NCBI GenBank assembly: GCA_965248915.1
Contig: OZ252216.1
Span: forward strand, 3,472,001-3,536,000
Direction of reading: 5' to 3'
Length of the DNA: 64,000 bases
From: CBDFLA01 sp965248915
Lineage (GTDB): Bacteria > Pseudomonadota > Alphaproteobacteria > M2410
Part shown: positions 51,885 to 61,152 of the stretch, one piece after another
Layout: the number at the start of each line of letters is the position of its first letter
Position numbering within the stretch: the stretch's first letter is position 1
Position numbers and translations under genes: made by a program
Notes under the pieces: model-generated
Databases searched by the model: none
What the model was told of the DNA's origin: nothing
Seen by the model: the letters and a program-made list of their open reading frames with translations, nothing else

Positions 51885-52712
51885 CTAGTCCCTGAGCAGT
51901 TCGTTGATACCGGTTTTTGACCTGGTGCGTTCATCAACCGTTTTCACAATCACCGCGCAATAAAGGCTCGGACCCCCATTGGGGTCAGGCAAAGATCCAG
52001 GAACGACAACAGAATAGGGTGGGACTTTCCCGTAGTGGATTTCACCGGTCTTCCGGTCCACAATCTTCGTGGAGGCGCCGATGAAAACACCCATGGAAAG
52101 GACAGCGCCTTCGCCGACAATCACGCCTTCTGCGACTTCTGATCTTGCGCCAATGAAGCAATTGTCTTCAATAATGACGGGGCCAGCTTGCAACGGTTCC
52201 AATACACCGCCGATGCCAACTCCGCCAGAAATGTGACAATTCTTTCCAATTTGGGCGCATGACGCGATGGTAACCCACGTATCGATCATGGTGCCTTCAT
52301 CGACATAGGCGCCAAGATTGACAAAGCTTGGCATCAAAACCACGTTTGGCGCGATATATGCGGAGTGCCGAACGATGGCACCAGGGACCGCACGAAATCC
52401 TGACCTAGCAAAATCATCTTCCGACCATCCGTCGAATTTGGAAGGGACTTTGTCCCACCATTTCCCGTGACCGGGACCGCCCTCGATGCTTTCCATGTCA
52501 TTGAGACGAAAGGACAAGAGGACGGCTTTCTTGAGCCACTGATTGACGGTCCAATCACCATCTTGCTTTTCCGCAATCCGCCCCACACCCGTATCGAGAG
52601 CCGAAAGTGCCTCTTTGACTGCATCGCGCACCGGGCCGGTGGTGCTGGTCGACAAAGCGTCTCTTTTCTCCCAGGCGCTATCGATGGTGGTTTTGAGTTC
52701 ACTCATGCCCAT
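51885..52712 (-). CDS. dapD: Tetrahydrodipicolinate N-succinyltransferase
   Basis: The 275-residue left-handed beta-helix enzyme succinylates tetrahydrodipicolinate in the succinylase branch of the lysine pathway. Hexapeptide repeats are plain: VVLMPSFVNLGAYVDEGTMI, then ISGGVGIGGVLEPLQAGPVI and FIGARSEVAEGVIVGEGAVL. AAAGGAAG precedes the chosen ATG (MGMSEL). It is followed by dapE and preceded by the HAD phosphatase gene. Confidence 0.95.
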   Translation of the reverse strand: MGMSELKTTIDSAWEKRDALSTSTTGPVRDAVKEALSALDTGVGRIAEKQDGDWTVNQWLKKAVLLSFRLNDMESIEGGPGHGKWWDKVPSKFDGWSEDDFARSGFRAVPGAIVRHSAYIAPNVVLMPSFVNLGAYVDEGTMIDTWVTIASCAQIGKNCHISGGVGIGGVLEPLQAGPVIIEDNCFIGARSEVAEGVIVGEGAVLSMGVFIGASTKIVDRKTGEIHYGKVPPYSVVVPGSLPDPNGGPSLYCAVIVKTVDERTRSKTGINELLRD

Positions 52713-52768
52713 GGGATCTTCCTTTGTGTTGGACGTTTGCGCGGACCATACCGAGCAAGGTCTCGAAG

Positions 52769-53503
52769 TCAACTCTGGCTTGTTCTTGTTGTGGATTTGA
52801 TCACCAGATCCAAAAATTCCGTCAGATCTTCAACCAGGTGATGGACGTGGGTATGATCATCGCTGTGGAAGATAGATCCTTCGGCTCCTGGTTCATCCAA
52901 CCAGTCTTTGTGGGATGTGACGAGGGCGGTTGTCATGCCGACCTCTTCTGCGCATTTGAGATTTCCGGCCATATCTTCAAACATGATTGCTGATGTGGGC
53001 GCGACATTGAAGGCCTCAAGGAATTTTTTGTAGGATGCGCGGCGCGGTTTGGGGACAAAGTCTGCTGCCGCGATGTCAAAAACACCGTCAAAATAGGATT
53101 GAACGCCCAGACGATCGGTCACATTCTCCGCATGCGCAACGGAGCCATTCGTGTAAATGTACTTCTCACCCGGCAAAGCGCTGATAAGATCACCCAGTCG
53201 AGGATTAGGGGGGATACATTCCACATTGATGTCGTGGACATAATCCATAAAGGCGTGTGGGTCGATCCCATGCTCCTGCATCAATCCGTTCAGCGTTGTG
53301 CCGTGACGATGTAGGTAAGTCTTTTGAATGCGGCGTGCTTCGGTTCGGTCAACTGTTAAGAGGTCTGCGATATAGGTACCCATGCGTTGATCAATCTCAT
53401 GGAAGAGATTGCAGTGTGATGGGTAGAGCGTGTTATCGAGATCGAAAACCCAGATGGAGATGTGGTCGAGATTTGGCGCATCGGTCGCGGATTCGCGAGA
53501 CAT
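52769..53503 (-). CDS. Pyrimidine 5'-nucleotidase-like HAD hydrolase
   Basis: The 244-residue HAD phosphatase has motif I WVFDLDNTLYP (Asp nucleophile and Asp+2), motif II IYTNGS, motif III Lys in PRRASYKKFLEA and motif IV MFEDMAGNLKCA. The cap region IDQRMGTYIADLL and TYLHRHGTTLNGLM match the bacterial/yeast SDT1-type pyrimidine 5'-nucleotidases. It lies between the DUF1036 gene and dapD on the same strand. Confidence 0.88.
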   Translation of the reverse strand: MSRESATDAPNLDHISIWVFDLDNTLYPSHCNLFHEIDQRMGTYIADLLTVDRTEARRIQKTYLHRHGTTLNGLMQEHGIDPHAFMDYVHDINVECIPPNPRLGDLISALPGEKYIYTNGSVAHAENVTDRLGVQSYFDGVFDIAAADFVPKPRRASYKKFLEAFNVAPTSAIMFEDMAGNLKCAEEVGMTTALVTSHKDWLDEPGAEGSIFHSDDHTHVHHLVEDLTEFLDLVIKSTTRTSQS

Positions 53504-53512
53504 AAGTCGACT

Positions 53513-54634
53513 CTATTCCTCTGCCGTCCCAGTTGTCTCGGTTTCTGGCGCCACGGTTTCTGGTGCCTCAGTCTCGGGCACTTCCGTCTCTGGAGTTTCA
53601 GGACCGCCAACGGCGACAGCTGGATTGTTGAGCGAGAAGGCATGCCGCCAATGCGCATTCTCTTTGGGCTCAATTTCCACAAAACCGCGTTGATCGTATC
53701 CTCGAACAGCGCAATTCTGATCACCATCAATGCTAAACCGAATAGTGTTCGTGCAGAAAACGCGTTCGCCGTTCCATACCATCATCTCGCCGTCGCCGAT
53801 TTCCGATTCCGCGTATACAAAATATTCCTCTTGGGCGAGCTGATCTTTCAAGGCCTTGATGCAAGTGCCATTCTTCAAGTGATACCATCCACGTGAGGTC
53901 CAACCGGTTGCATCTTCTTCGTAGGCAATTGCGGCAAAAAGGTCGTGCGGTGTCTCGTTGCAAAGTTCAAGACCTGCTTGTTGAACTTGTTCATTGGCTT
54001 TTCTAGCCATGGCGTCGAAAAACTCCGGCGTCAAATCTTCGCCTTTCTTGAGGCTAAGATCCTTTTTGAATTTTGCCATGGCGACTTTTGTACGTCGCCC
54101 CATATAGCCATCAACAGACACACGGTCATATCCAATGTCGCCGAGCAATCTTTGAACGCCGGCGACCCGCGCTTTGGCGGCAGAGTACCCAGCCGGTTCT
54201 GTGAAAGTGTTTGTCCACTTCTGGTTGTTTTTGGTTTCAACCTTGGCAAACCCAAAGACGGTAAGGCCAGCTTCTTCGCAATTGGGACGATTGGTCAGGG
54301 AGTAACTTCCCTCCCCTGTGCAGAAGGCGTATCGCCCACCCCATGCGCGGATGCCCCCTTCGTGACCGGAAATCGAGCGGCCGAACGTATAATAGTCATC
54401 ACTCTTCAGCGGGGACTCGATCGCGACGGTACAGTCACCCGGTTGAAGAGACCACCACCCTTCGACTTTCCATTTCGCCCCCGTTGGGCTTGCGACCGAT
54501 GCTTCGAGCATATAGCTCGTTTCATTGCATAAGGTGAGGGAGGCGTGAGCGGGCAATGCTGAGAGGAGCAATGACCCCAAAATGGTCATTGCAAAAACGA
54601 TTATAGATACGCTTCTGTGGTGGTTTCGCGTCAT
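53513..54634 (-). CDS. Secreted protein with two DUF1036 domains around a peptidoglycan-binding-like unit
   Basis: The 373-residue protein has a signal peptide ending at LPAHASLTL. The first DUF1036 domain begins LCNETSYMLEASVA; the second begins LELCNETPHDLFAAIAY. Between them, VQRLLGDIGYDRVSVDGYMGRRTKVAMAKFKKDL has the pattern of a PG_binding_1 module. The C-terminus is a Glu/Thr/Pro-rich tail (PETPETEVPETEAPE). Six or more cysteines suggest disulfides. DUF1036 has no established function; a periplasmic or wall-bound role is inferred. Confidence 0.8.
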   Translation of the reverse strand: MTRNHHRSVSIIVFAMTILGSLLLSALPAHASLTLCNETSYMLEASVASPTGAKWKVEGWWSLQPGDCTVAIESPLKSDDYYTFGRSISGHEGGIRAWGGRYAFCTGEGSYSLTNRPNCEEAGLTVFGFAKVETKNNQKWTNTFTEPAGYSAAKARVAGVQRLLGDIGYDRVSVDGYMGRRTKVAMAKFKKDLSLKKGEDLTPEFFDAMARKANEQVQQAGLELCNETPHDLFAAIAYEEDATGWTSRGWYHLKNGTCIKALKDQLAQEEYFVYAESEIGDGEMMVWNGERVFCTNTIRFSIDGDQNCAVRGYDQRGFVEIEPKENAHWRHAFSLNNPAVAVGGPETPETEVPETEAPETVAPETETTGTAEE

Positions 54635-54745
54635 TTCAACCCGATGTTTTGTCCCAAATCCCACCGCTCAACATACACCCAGCTGACCGGTGCCAAAAAG
54701 TGTCAAATTTGTAAGCGCAACGCAAGTACTAGATGGTTGAATTGC

Positions 54746-55666
54746 CTAGGAAATGAGGGTTCCCGCCCCATCATCCGTGAAGAGTTCGAGCAAAAGGGCA
54801 TGCGGCACCCGGCCGTCGAGGATAACGACCGCCTCGACGCCTTTTTCCACGGCTTCAATACAGGTCCGAATTTTGGGGATCATGCCTCCAGAAATCGTTC
54901 CATCCGTCATCAGGCCGCGCGCCTCGTCAACGGAGAGTTTGGGGATCAGATTCCCGTCCTTGTCGAGTACGCCCGGCACATCCGTCAGCAGAAACAATCT
55001 CTTTGCTTCCATCTCGCCGGAAATCGCGCCGGCGACCGTATCCGCATTGATGTTGTAGGTCTCGCCGGTTGCGCTCGTGCCGATAGGGGCAATGACAGGG
55101 ATGAGATCTGAGTCGATAATCGCTTCTAAAACATCGGAGTTGATGGTTTCAGGTTCGCCCACAAACCCAAGATCCAGAATACGTTCAATGTTTGAATCTG
55201 GGTCTTTCTGTGTGCGGTGTAATTTGCGGGCAATAATCATGTTGCCATCTTTTCCGGAGAGGCCAACCGCTTTTCCGCCTTCGGTCGATATTGCGCTCAC
55301 AATTTGCTTGTTGATCTTGCCGGCTAAAACCATTTCCACAACCTCGACGGTTGCCTTGTCCGTGACCCTCAATCCATCCACAAAATCGCTCTCAATCGAA
55401 AGCCGATCCAGCATCTCTCCAATCTGAGGTCCACCACCGTGAACAATAACCGGATTGATTCCAACCTGTTTCAGAACCACCATGTCGCGCGCAAACTCAT
55501 GGGCGAGACGGGCATTGCCCATGGCATGTCCACCATACTTTATGACAATCGTTTCACGGTCGTAGCGCAACAAAAAGGGCAGCGCCGCCGTTAGAATTTT
55601 GGCAGTCGTGAGCCATTCTTTGGCAGAGCGTTTCGGCGTCTTCTTTGGGGTGGTTTCGTCACTCAT
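54746..55666 (-). CDS. argB: Acetylglutamate kinase
   Basis: The 306-residue arginine-biosynthesis enzyme has the phosphate loop VIKYGGHAMG, the GGGPQIG motif (IVHGGGPQIGEML) and VPGVLDKDGNLIPKL. The N-terminal extension before the catalytic core is typical of arginine-inhibited hexameric forms. It follows engB by 13 bases. Confidence 0.95.
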   Translation of the reverse strand: MSDETTPKKTPKRSAKEWLTTAKILTAALPFLLRYDRETIVIKYGGHAMGNARLAHEFARDMVVLKQVGINPVIVHGGGPQIGEMLDRLSIESDFVDGLRVTDKATVEVVEMVLAGKINKQIVSAISTEGGKAVGLSGKDGNMIIARKLHRTQKDPDSNIERILDLGFVGEPETINSDVLEAIIDSDLIPVIAPIGTSATGETYNINADTVAGAISGEMEAKRLFLLTDVPGVLDKDGNLIPKLSVDEARGLMTDGTISGGMIPKIRTCIEAVEKGVEAVVILDGRVPHALLLELFTDDGAGTLIS

Positions 55667-55679
55667 TTTTTTGTTTCTC

Positions 55680-56384
55680 TTATGTGGCGGCGCTCTTCGG
55701 ACTGTAACTGATCAATGTCCAATCCGCTAGGGAGGCAAGCTCGGCGCGCAACTCTTCGATCCCCGTCTTCTTTTGGCTTGAAGTCAAAAGAACGTTCGGA
55801 TGGGCCGCCGGGCGCTTGATAATCGCACGCTCAACCGCCTTGCGGGTCGCTTCCGCTTTCCCAGCCTTGATCTTGTCGGCCTTGGTCAAAACGATTTGAT
55901 ACGAAACCGCCGTCACGTCCAGCATGTCCATCATTTCAAGATCGGAGGGCTTAAGGCCGTGCCGAGAGTCCACCAAGATCATGACCCGTCGCAGTGACAT
56001 TCGCCCCCGCAAATATTCTTTGAGCAGATCAACCCATCGCTTTGAGAGTTCTCGTTCCACTTTTGCGTAGCCATATCCAGGCAGATCAACAAGATAAAGG
56101 CCGGGCGTCAGCGAGAAAAAATTGAGCTCTCGCGTGCGCCCAGGCGTATTGGAAGTGCGCGCGAGCGTTTTGCGGCCTGTGAGGGCGTTCACAAGGCTCG
56201 ACTTGCCAACATTTGACCGTCCTGCAAAGGCGATCTCAGGCCGATCACCAGCCGGTAATGCTTCCAGCGATGTTACGCCGAGGAGAAAGTCGCACGATTG
56301 TGCGAACAACCAACGCCCCTTCTCAAGGGCAGCCGCATCGAAATCGTCTTGTTCCGGTGAAATGTTCGAAACTTCGTCACTCAT
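55680..56384 (-). CDS. engB: Ribosome biogenesis GTP-binding protein YihA/EngB
   Basis: The 234-residue GTPase has G1 GRSNVGKSSLVN, G3 DLPGYGYAK, G4 TKADK and G5 TSSQKK, all intact. It acts in large ribosomal subunit assembly. It sits between yidC and argB, as in many alphaproteobacteria. A 35-residue N-terminal extension precedes the core. Confidence 0.95.
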   Translation of the reverse strand: MSDEVSNISPEQDDFDAAALEKGRWLFAQSCDFLLGVTSLEALPAGDRPEIAFAGRSNVGKSSLVNALTGRKTLARTSNTPGRTRELNFFSLTPGLYLVDLPGYGYAKVERELSKRWVDLLKEYLRGRMSLRRVMILVDSRHGLKPSDLEMMDMLDVTAVSYQIVLTKADKIKAGKAEATRKAVERAIIKRPAAHPNVLLTSSQKKTGIEELRAELASLADWTLISYSPKSAAT

Positions 56385-56410
56385 GTGAAGGCCATCCCAT
56401 TGTTGGGCGG

Positions 56411-58285
56411 TTAGGTCTTGTCGCTGTCTTCGCTCTTGTCTTCAAGCTGTGCCGTTGCCGGTTTTTTTCCAAACTTTTCCAAAAGGAAATCAAGCTTGAG
56501 ATTTTTGGCGAGTTCCACCTCAACGCCGCTGCGTCGCATGATGACATATTGTTGGGCGATGGACAGTGAGTTGTTCCAGGCCCAATAGATCACCAGGCCA
56601 GCAGGGAAGCTTGCCAGAAGTATTGTGAAGATGATGGGCATGAACGTGAACATCTTTTGCTGCATCGGGTCTTGCGGTGCAGGATTCATGCGCATCTGCA
56701 AGAACATGGTCACACCCATGATGAGCGGCCAAATGCCAAGCGCTAGCGTGGTTCCAATGAACGGAACACCGCTTGGATCCCATGGCAGTAAACCAAAGAG
56801 GTTAAAGACCGTTGTTGGGTCCGGTGCGGCGAGATCTTGAATCCAGCCAAAGAACGGCGCTTGCCGCATCTCAATAGTGACAAAGAGCACTTTGTAGAGC
56901 GCAAAGAACACCGGGATCTGCACAATGATCGGTAAGCACCCGGCAGCCGGATTGATTTTCTCTCGTTTATAAAGCGCCATGAGTTCTTGTTGCTGTTTCG
57001 CTTTGTCGTCGGAAAAGCGTTCACGTAAGGCCGCCATTTCTGGCTGCACCTTCTTCATCATACTCATGGATTGGTATTGTTTGTTCGCCAACGGGAAGAA
57101 CAGTAATTTCACCAAGACGGTGGTGATCAAAATGGCGATGCCGAAATTACCGGTCAGATCCCCAAAGAAGTGAACGACTTGGAACAAGGGTTTCGTAAAG
57201 AATCGGAAAAATCCCCAATCGATCGCGAGATCGAAGATGGGAATTCCCATTTCGTCGCGATAGGCGGTCAGCAACTTGTTTTCTTTGGCGCCAGCGAAAA
57301 GATGCGTCTTCACTTCTGAACGGCCGCCAGGAACAATGGTGGTCGCAGTCGCTGAAACATTCTGCGCGCGGATCCGGTCTGTGTCGCGAATGGTCTTGTT
57401 GCTGAAACTGGAGTTTGTCGATTGTGTTTGATCTGGAATGAGAGCTGTGAGCCAATACTTGTCTGTAATGCCGGTCCAGCCGCCGGTTGATGAGGTCGCA
57501 AATGCACCGTCTTCACGGATCTTTTTGTATTTCTTGAGGACCAGCTCGTCATTGTAAACACCCAAGAACCCTTCATGCAGGATGAAGAACCCAGAGATAT
57601 CCGGCATACCGTATCGGGTCAGACGATTGTAAGGATAGAGATGAACAGGCGCTTGCGTGTTGTTTTCCACAGACTGAACGATAGTGAACATGTAGTTCTC
57701 GTCCATAGAAATGGTGCGACGAAAGGTAAGGCCTTCGCCATTGTCCCAAAAAATTTCAACGGAGCGCTCAGGCGACAGATTGCCTGAACCGCTTTGTTGC
57801 CAAACGGAATCTTTGTCCGGCACTTTGATGGCTTGACCGGCTTCCGGTGCCCATCCGAAATCTGCAAAGTAAGTTCCCTTGACCCCCGAAGGTGTCAGCA
57901 ACTTCACACTCGGGCTCGAAGGGTCCGTGGTCTCTTGAAATTTGTTCAAGACCAAGTCGTCAATACGTCCTCCCACCAGAGAGATGGACCCTCTAACGCT
58001 TGGGCCTTCGAAGGCAAGGCGCGAACTTTGTGCTAGTGCCGCTTCTCGAGACAAAGCGCGGTCTGGCATCGTGTCGGCAGAATCCAGATTGGCGGCCTCG
58101 CCCGTCCCACCGGTAGAGCCTTGAACGTTTGGGATGTCGTCCAGCCCCCCGGCTTGAGAGATTTGTTCTTCCGCTTCTTGAGTGGCGCGCTGTTCTTCGA
58201 GCTGCGGACCCGACACGAACTCGGTCCACAACAAAAGGATGACCGCCGCGATGGCGATGAAGAGGATAAAGTTCTTATTTTCCAT
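56411..58285 (-). CDS. yidC: Membrane protein insertase YidC
   Basis: The 624-residue inner-membrane insertase has an N-terminal helix, a large periplasmic beta domain (residues ~60-370) and the conserved five-helix core with LLFFPLANKQYQSMSMMKKVQPEM, a second core helix, and the segment near MNPAPQDPMQQKMFTFMPIIFT. It works with SecYEG or alone. The order rpmH-rnpA-yidD-yidC is intact. Confidence 0.96.
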   Translation of the reverse strand: MENKNFILFIAIAAVILLLWTEFVSGPQLEEQRATQEAEEQISQAGGLDDIPNVQGSTGGTGEAANLDSADTMPDRALSREAALAQSSRLAFEGPSVRGSISLVGGRIDDLVLNKFQETTDPSSPSVKLLTPSGVKGTYFADFGWAPEAGQAIKVPDKDSVWQQSGSGNLSPERSVEIFWDNGEGLTFRRTISMDENYMFTIVQSVENNTQAPVHLYPYNRLTRYGMPDISGFFILHEGFLGVYNDELVLKKYKKIREDGAFATSSTGGWTGITDKYWLTALIPDQTQSTNSSFSNKTIRDTDRIRAQNVSATATTIVPGGRSEVKTHLFAGAKENKLLTAYRDEMGIPIFDLAIDWGFFRFFTKPLFQVVHFFGDLTGNFGIAILITTVLVKLLFFPLANKQYQSMSMMKKVQPEMAALRERFSDDKAKQQQELMALYKREKINPAAGCLPIIVQIPVFFALYKVLFVTIEMRQAPFFGWIQDLAAPDPTTVFNLFGLLPWDPSGVPFIGTTLALGIWPLIMGVTMFLQMRMNPAPQDPMQQKMFTFMPIIFTILLASFPAGLVIYWAWNNSLSIAQQYVIMRRSGVEVELAKNLKLDFLLEKFGKKPATAQLEDKSEDSDKT

Positions 58286-58301
58286 TTAGGCGGTCCAACT
58301 C

Positions 58302-58631
58302 TCAGGCAATCTTGTTATGTGTGTTCGTCGAGGGGGAGGGTTCGACATCATGATCATGTGCACAGCGATGGGGAACTGGATCAAACCCAGATCCACCGCC
58401 AAGCCATGTAAAAGGGTGACAATGTGAAAGCCGGCGAACGGTGAGCCAAGTCCCCTTGAGGGGTCCGTGGAGCTCAAGCGCTTCCAAGGCATATTGTGAG
58501 CATGTGGGCTCATAGCGGCAGCTCGGCGGCAAAAGCGGCGAAATTAGGCGTCGGTAGACATGGACAAGTCCCTTGAGCGGCAGGCTCAGGCCTTGGCTAA
58601 TCCGATTGCCTATTTTGACCTTCGGTATCAT
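58302..58631 (-). CDS. yidD: Membrane protein insertion efficiency factor YidD
   Basis: The 109-residue protein has the YidD core YRRLISPLLPPSCRYEPTCSQYALEAL and HPFTWLGGGSGFDPVP, with the three family cysteines. Its start overlaps the rnpA stop by four bases. The C-terminal 20 residues are variable. Confidence 0.94.
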   Translation of the reverse strand: MIPKVKIGNRISQGLSLPLKGLVHVYRRLISPLLPPSCRYEPTCSQYALEALELHGPLKGTWLTVRRLSHCHPFTWLGGGSGFDPVPHRCAHDHDVEPSPSTNTHNKIA

Positions 58632-59002
58632 GACTTGTCCTTGTTTCGATGGGTGTTCCGCTTGGGCTTGGCGATCATTTGCAGTGCTAATGTAAGATCG
58701 TCAAGCAAACTCTGAAAGGGGCGATCTATCGTTGTGTGCCTTCCAATCAGAACATAGTCGGTGGCGGGCTTGCCGAATTCCTGAAATTTGAGGCGTGCGG
58801 CCTCTTTGAGGCGACGGCGGACCCGGTTGCGAATGACCGCATTTCCGACCTTCTTGGTCACCGTGAACCCTACGCGAAAAGGTGCATCTTCTGCGCAATC
58901 GGCCTGAGGTCGCGCTTGCAGCACCAGGCCTGGCACCACATACCGCCGCCCGCGCGCAACACGCAAGAAGTCTGATCTTTTCTTTAATTTCTGGAGAGCC
59001 AT
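58628..59002 (-). CDS. rnpA: Ribonuclease P protein component
   Basis: The 124-residue basic protein has the RnpA signature GFTVTKKVGNAVIRNRVRRRLKEA. It starts at MALQKLKKRSDF, the usual position; a longer frame adds ten residues. It follows rpmH and overlaps yidD. It helps the RNase P RNA process tRNA 5' ends. Confidence 0.95.
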   Translation of the reverse strand: MALQKLKKRSDFLRVARGRRYVVPGLVLQARPQADCAEDAPFRVGFTVTKKVGNAVIRNRVRRRLKEAARLKFQEFGKPATDYVLIGRHTTIDRPFQSLLDDLTLALQMIAKPKRNTHRNKDKS

Positions 59003-59045
59003 TCTGATTCCACGTGGCGGCTCAAATGGCAAGGAACGAGATCCC

Positions 59046-59180
59046 CTAAGCGCTCAAGCTTTTGCGACCCTTTGAACGGCGGCGGGCCAGCACTTTGCGG
59101 CCACCCACAGTTGCTTTGCGGGCGCGAAATCCATGGCGGCGCTTGCGAACGAGCCGGCTCGGCTGAAATGTACGTTTCAA
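59046..59180 (-). CDS. rpmH: 50S ribosomal protein L34, TTG start
   Basis: This 44-residue protein is too short for many gene callers. Its sequence KRTFQPSRLVRKRRHGFRAR and the tail RRRSKGRKSLSA are full-length L34. The only start that gives the family N-terminus is TTG, with GGAG eight bases upstream. A 14-codon ORF (59183-59227, MTEKPEFLRVSMEN) ends two bases before this start and may couple translation. Confidence 0.95.
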   Translation of the reverse strand: MKRTFQPSRLVRKRRHGFRARKATVGGRKVLARRRSKGRKSLSA

Positions 59181-59424
59181 GTCTAATTCTCCATCGACAC
59201 CCGCAGAAACTCGGGCTTTTCAGTCATCGGCGCACCTCAAGCGTAGGGTGCATGCCGGATCAATTCGAAATTGAATGCGGGTGTATAGGGCTTAGGCCCC
59301 TCGAAGTCAACGCTCACCGGCCAGAATCTGACGGTTTCAGCGCTGCCTAGAGATTATCACAAGTTGTCACAATGGGGTGAGGCTCCCCCTCAATTTCGAA
59401 AATCAATGCTATCTAGTGCGACAA

Positions 59425-59451
59425 GGCCGCCCACCGGGGCGGCCGCTTTTT
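59425..59451 (+). terminator. Terminator-like hairpin with no gene before it
   Basis: GGCCGCCC (59425-59432) and GGGCGGCC (59437-59444) pair perfectly around ACCG and are followed by GCTTTTT on the plus strand. The nearest upstream gene is rpmH, on the other strand. It may end a short unannotated RNA or act as a leader hairpin for the DUF547 gene 27 bases downstream. Confidence 0.5.
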
Positions 59452-59477
59452 GGGATGTTTCAAGGTGAGGGTCGAAA

Positions 59478-60341
59478 ATGAGGAAAGAAACAAGAGGTGA
59501 TGGCGCCGGGCGGATCGTCCGTTTTGCCTATGTGGCTCTATTAATCGCAGCCATTCCGTACTTTGGTCTGTCTGGCAAAGCGCACGCTGCGAATGCCGCG
59601 GTTGACGCTCTCTCCGTCCAGGACGCCGCCTCCACAATCGTGGTGGATCACTCTTCTTGGGCAGAGATACTCAACGCTTCTGTCGTCGAGGGTGACGATG
59701 GCCTCAATCGCTTCCGATATGCTGATGTTGGCGCCGAGCACAAAGCGAGTTTGAAAGCATATCTAGAGGGACTTCAAAACTTTGACCCAACGACCCTCAA
59801 TCGCGACGAGCAATTTGCGTTCTGGGTAAACCTGTACAATGCCGCCACGATTGACGTTGTGCTTGAGCACTATCCTGTTGATTCAATCCGTTCCATCAAA
59901 TTGTCGGGTCCGCTCTTTTCTGGACCTTGGCGCAAGAAGTTTTTGAACGTCGGTGGTTATGAATTGTCCCTCGACATGATTGAACACGAAATTCTTCGCG
60001 GAAAATGGACGGAGCCGCGCGTGCATTACGCGGTCAATTGTGCGTCGGTCGGTTGTCCCAATCTTGGCACAATCCCGTTTGCAGGAGCCACCCTTGAGGC
60101 TCAGCTTGATCAAGCAGCGAGAGATTATGTGAACCATCCCCGAGGTGCTGATGTGAAAGACGGCAAGCTCACCGTCTCTTCCATATATGATTGGTTCAAA
60201 GAGGATTTCGGAGACAATGATGCAGGTGTCATTGCGCATCTAGAAGAATATGCGGATGCTGACTTGAAGGCAGCATTGTCAGGCATCACCAAAGTATCCA
60301 AAGACCAGTATGATTGGTCACTGAATGATGCAACTAGCTGA
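59478..60341 (+). CDS. Secreted DUF547-domain protein
   Basis: The 287-residue protein has a signal peptide (YVALLIAAIPYFGLSGKAHAAN) and a DUF547 domain with NRDEQFAFWVNLYNAATIDVVLEHYP and HYAVNCASVGCPNL, containing the conserved cysteines and histidine. The domain is widespread and of unknown biochemical role. GTGAGGG lies before the ATG. Confidence 0.88.
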   Translation: MRKETRGDGAGRIVRFAYVALLIAAIPYFGLSGKAHAANAAVDALSVQDAASTIVVDHSSWAEILNASVVEGDDGLNRFRYADVGAEHKASLKAYLEGLQNFDPTTLNRDEQFAFWVNLYNAATIDVVLEHYPVDSIRSIKLSGPLFSGPWRKKFLNVGGYELSLDMIEHEILRGKWTEPRVHYAVNCASVGCPNLGTIPFAGATLEAQLDQAARDYVNHPRGADVKDGKLTVSSIYDWFKEDFGDNDAGVIAHLEEYADADLKAALSGITKVSKDQYDWSLNDATS

Positions 60342-60379
60342 GACCCCTGAATATGCGATAGGGTGGCAGGAGAACAATA

Positions 60380-61138
60380 GTGGCGGAAATGGAAATGTCA
60401 GAGACAGAGTCAGAAGAAAAGAAATCTGGAATGAAGCGTTTTCTGCCCCTCGTGGTTGTCGTTGCGGCCTTGGTTGCGTTTTTTGCGTTTGGCCTCAATG
60501 ACTACTTCACTCAAGACGCGTTGAAGGAAAATCATAACGCTCTGAAGTCCTTCGCAGCCGAATGGGGGATATGGGCAGTGTTGGCTTTTGTCGGCATTTA
60601 CGCAGCTGCCGTTTCAATCTCTTTTCCCGGTGCTTCGTTTCTCACCATTTTTGCCGGCTTCATGTTTGGCACACTCGTTGGCGGTACTGCGGTTGTCGTC
60701 GGCGCAACTCTTGGCGCAACCATCATCTTTCTTATCGCCCGCACCGCACTTGGTGATGTGTGGCGAAAGAGAACAGGATCGACCCTGCAGAAATTGGAAG
60801 AAGGATTTCGCGACGGTGAATTGAGTTACATGTTCATCTTGCGCCTCGTCCCGATATTTCCATTTTGGTTGGTCAACTTGGCACCCGCCTTCTTAGGTGT
60901 TCGCCTGCGAAACTATGTTCTTGCAACCTTTGTTGGCATCATGCCGGCCACGTTCGTGTACGCGGCTGCAGGCGACATTGGCAGTGAAGCCATCGCTCGC
61001 GGTGAAGACCTGTCTTTGACCGGCCTCCTGACAGATCCAAAGGTCATCTTCCTGATGGTTGGTCTTGTTGTGTTAGCGTTGATCCCCATAGCCTACAAAA
61101 GGTTTGGCAAGCGTGGCGCCGCACCCACCGAATCCTAA
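60380..61138 (+). CDS. TVP38/TMEM64 (DedA-like) membrane protein, GTG start
   Basis: The 252-residue protein has an N-terminal cytoplasmic acidic stretch, about six hydrophobic segments, and the VTT/SNARE-associated core: SFPGASFLTIFAGFMFGTLVGGT and RLVPIFPFWLVNLAPAFLGV. It starts with GTG after AGGAG. Its neighbour is the mercuric-reductase-like flavoprotein, a pairing often seen for this family; members may act in lipid or ion transport, which is not proved. Confidence 0.87.
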   Translation: MAEMEMSETESEEKKSGMKRFLPLVVVVAALVAFFAFGLNDYFTQDALKENHNALKSFAAEWGIWAVLAFVGIYAAAVSISFPGASFLTIFAGFMFGTLVGGTAVVVGATLGATIIFLIARTALGDVWRKRTGSTLQKLEEGFRDGELSYMFILRLVPIFPFWLVNLAPAFLGVRLRNYVLATFVGIMPATFVYAAAGDIGSEAIARGEDLSLTGLLTDPKVIFLMVGLVVLALIPIAYKRFGKRGAAPTES

Positions 61139-61152
61139 CAATAGGAATATTC

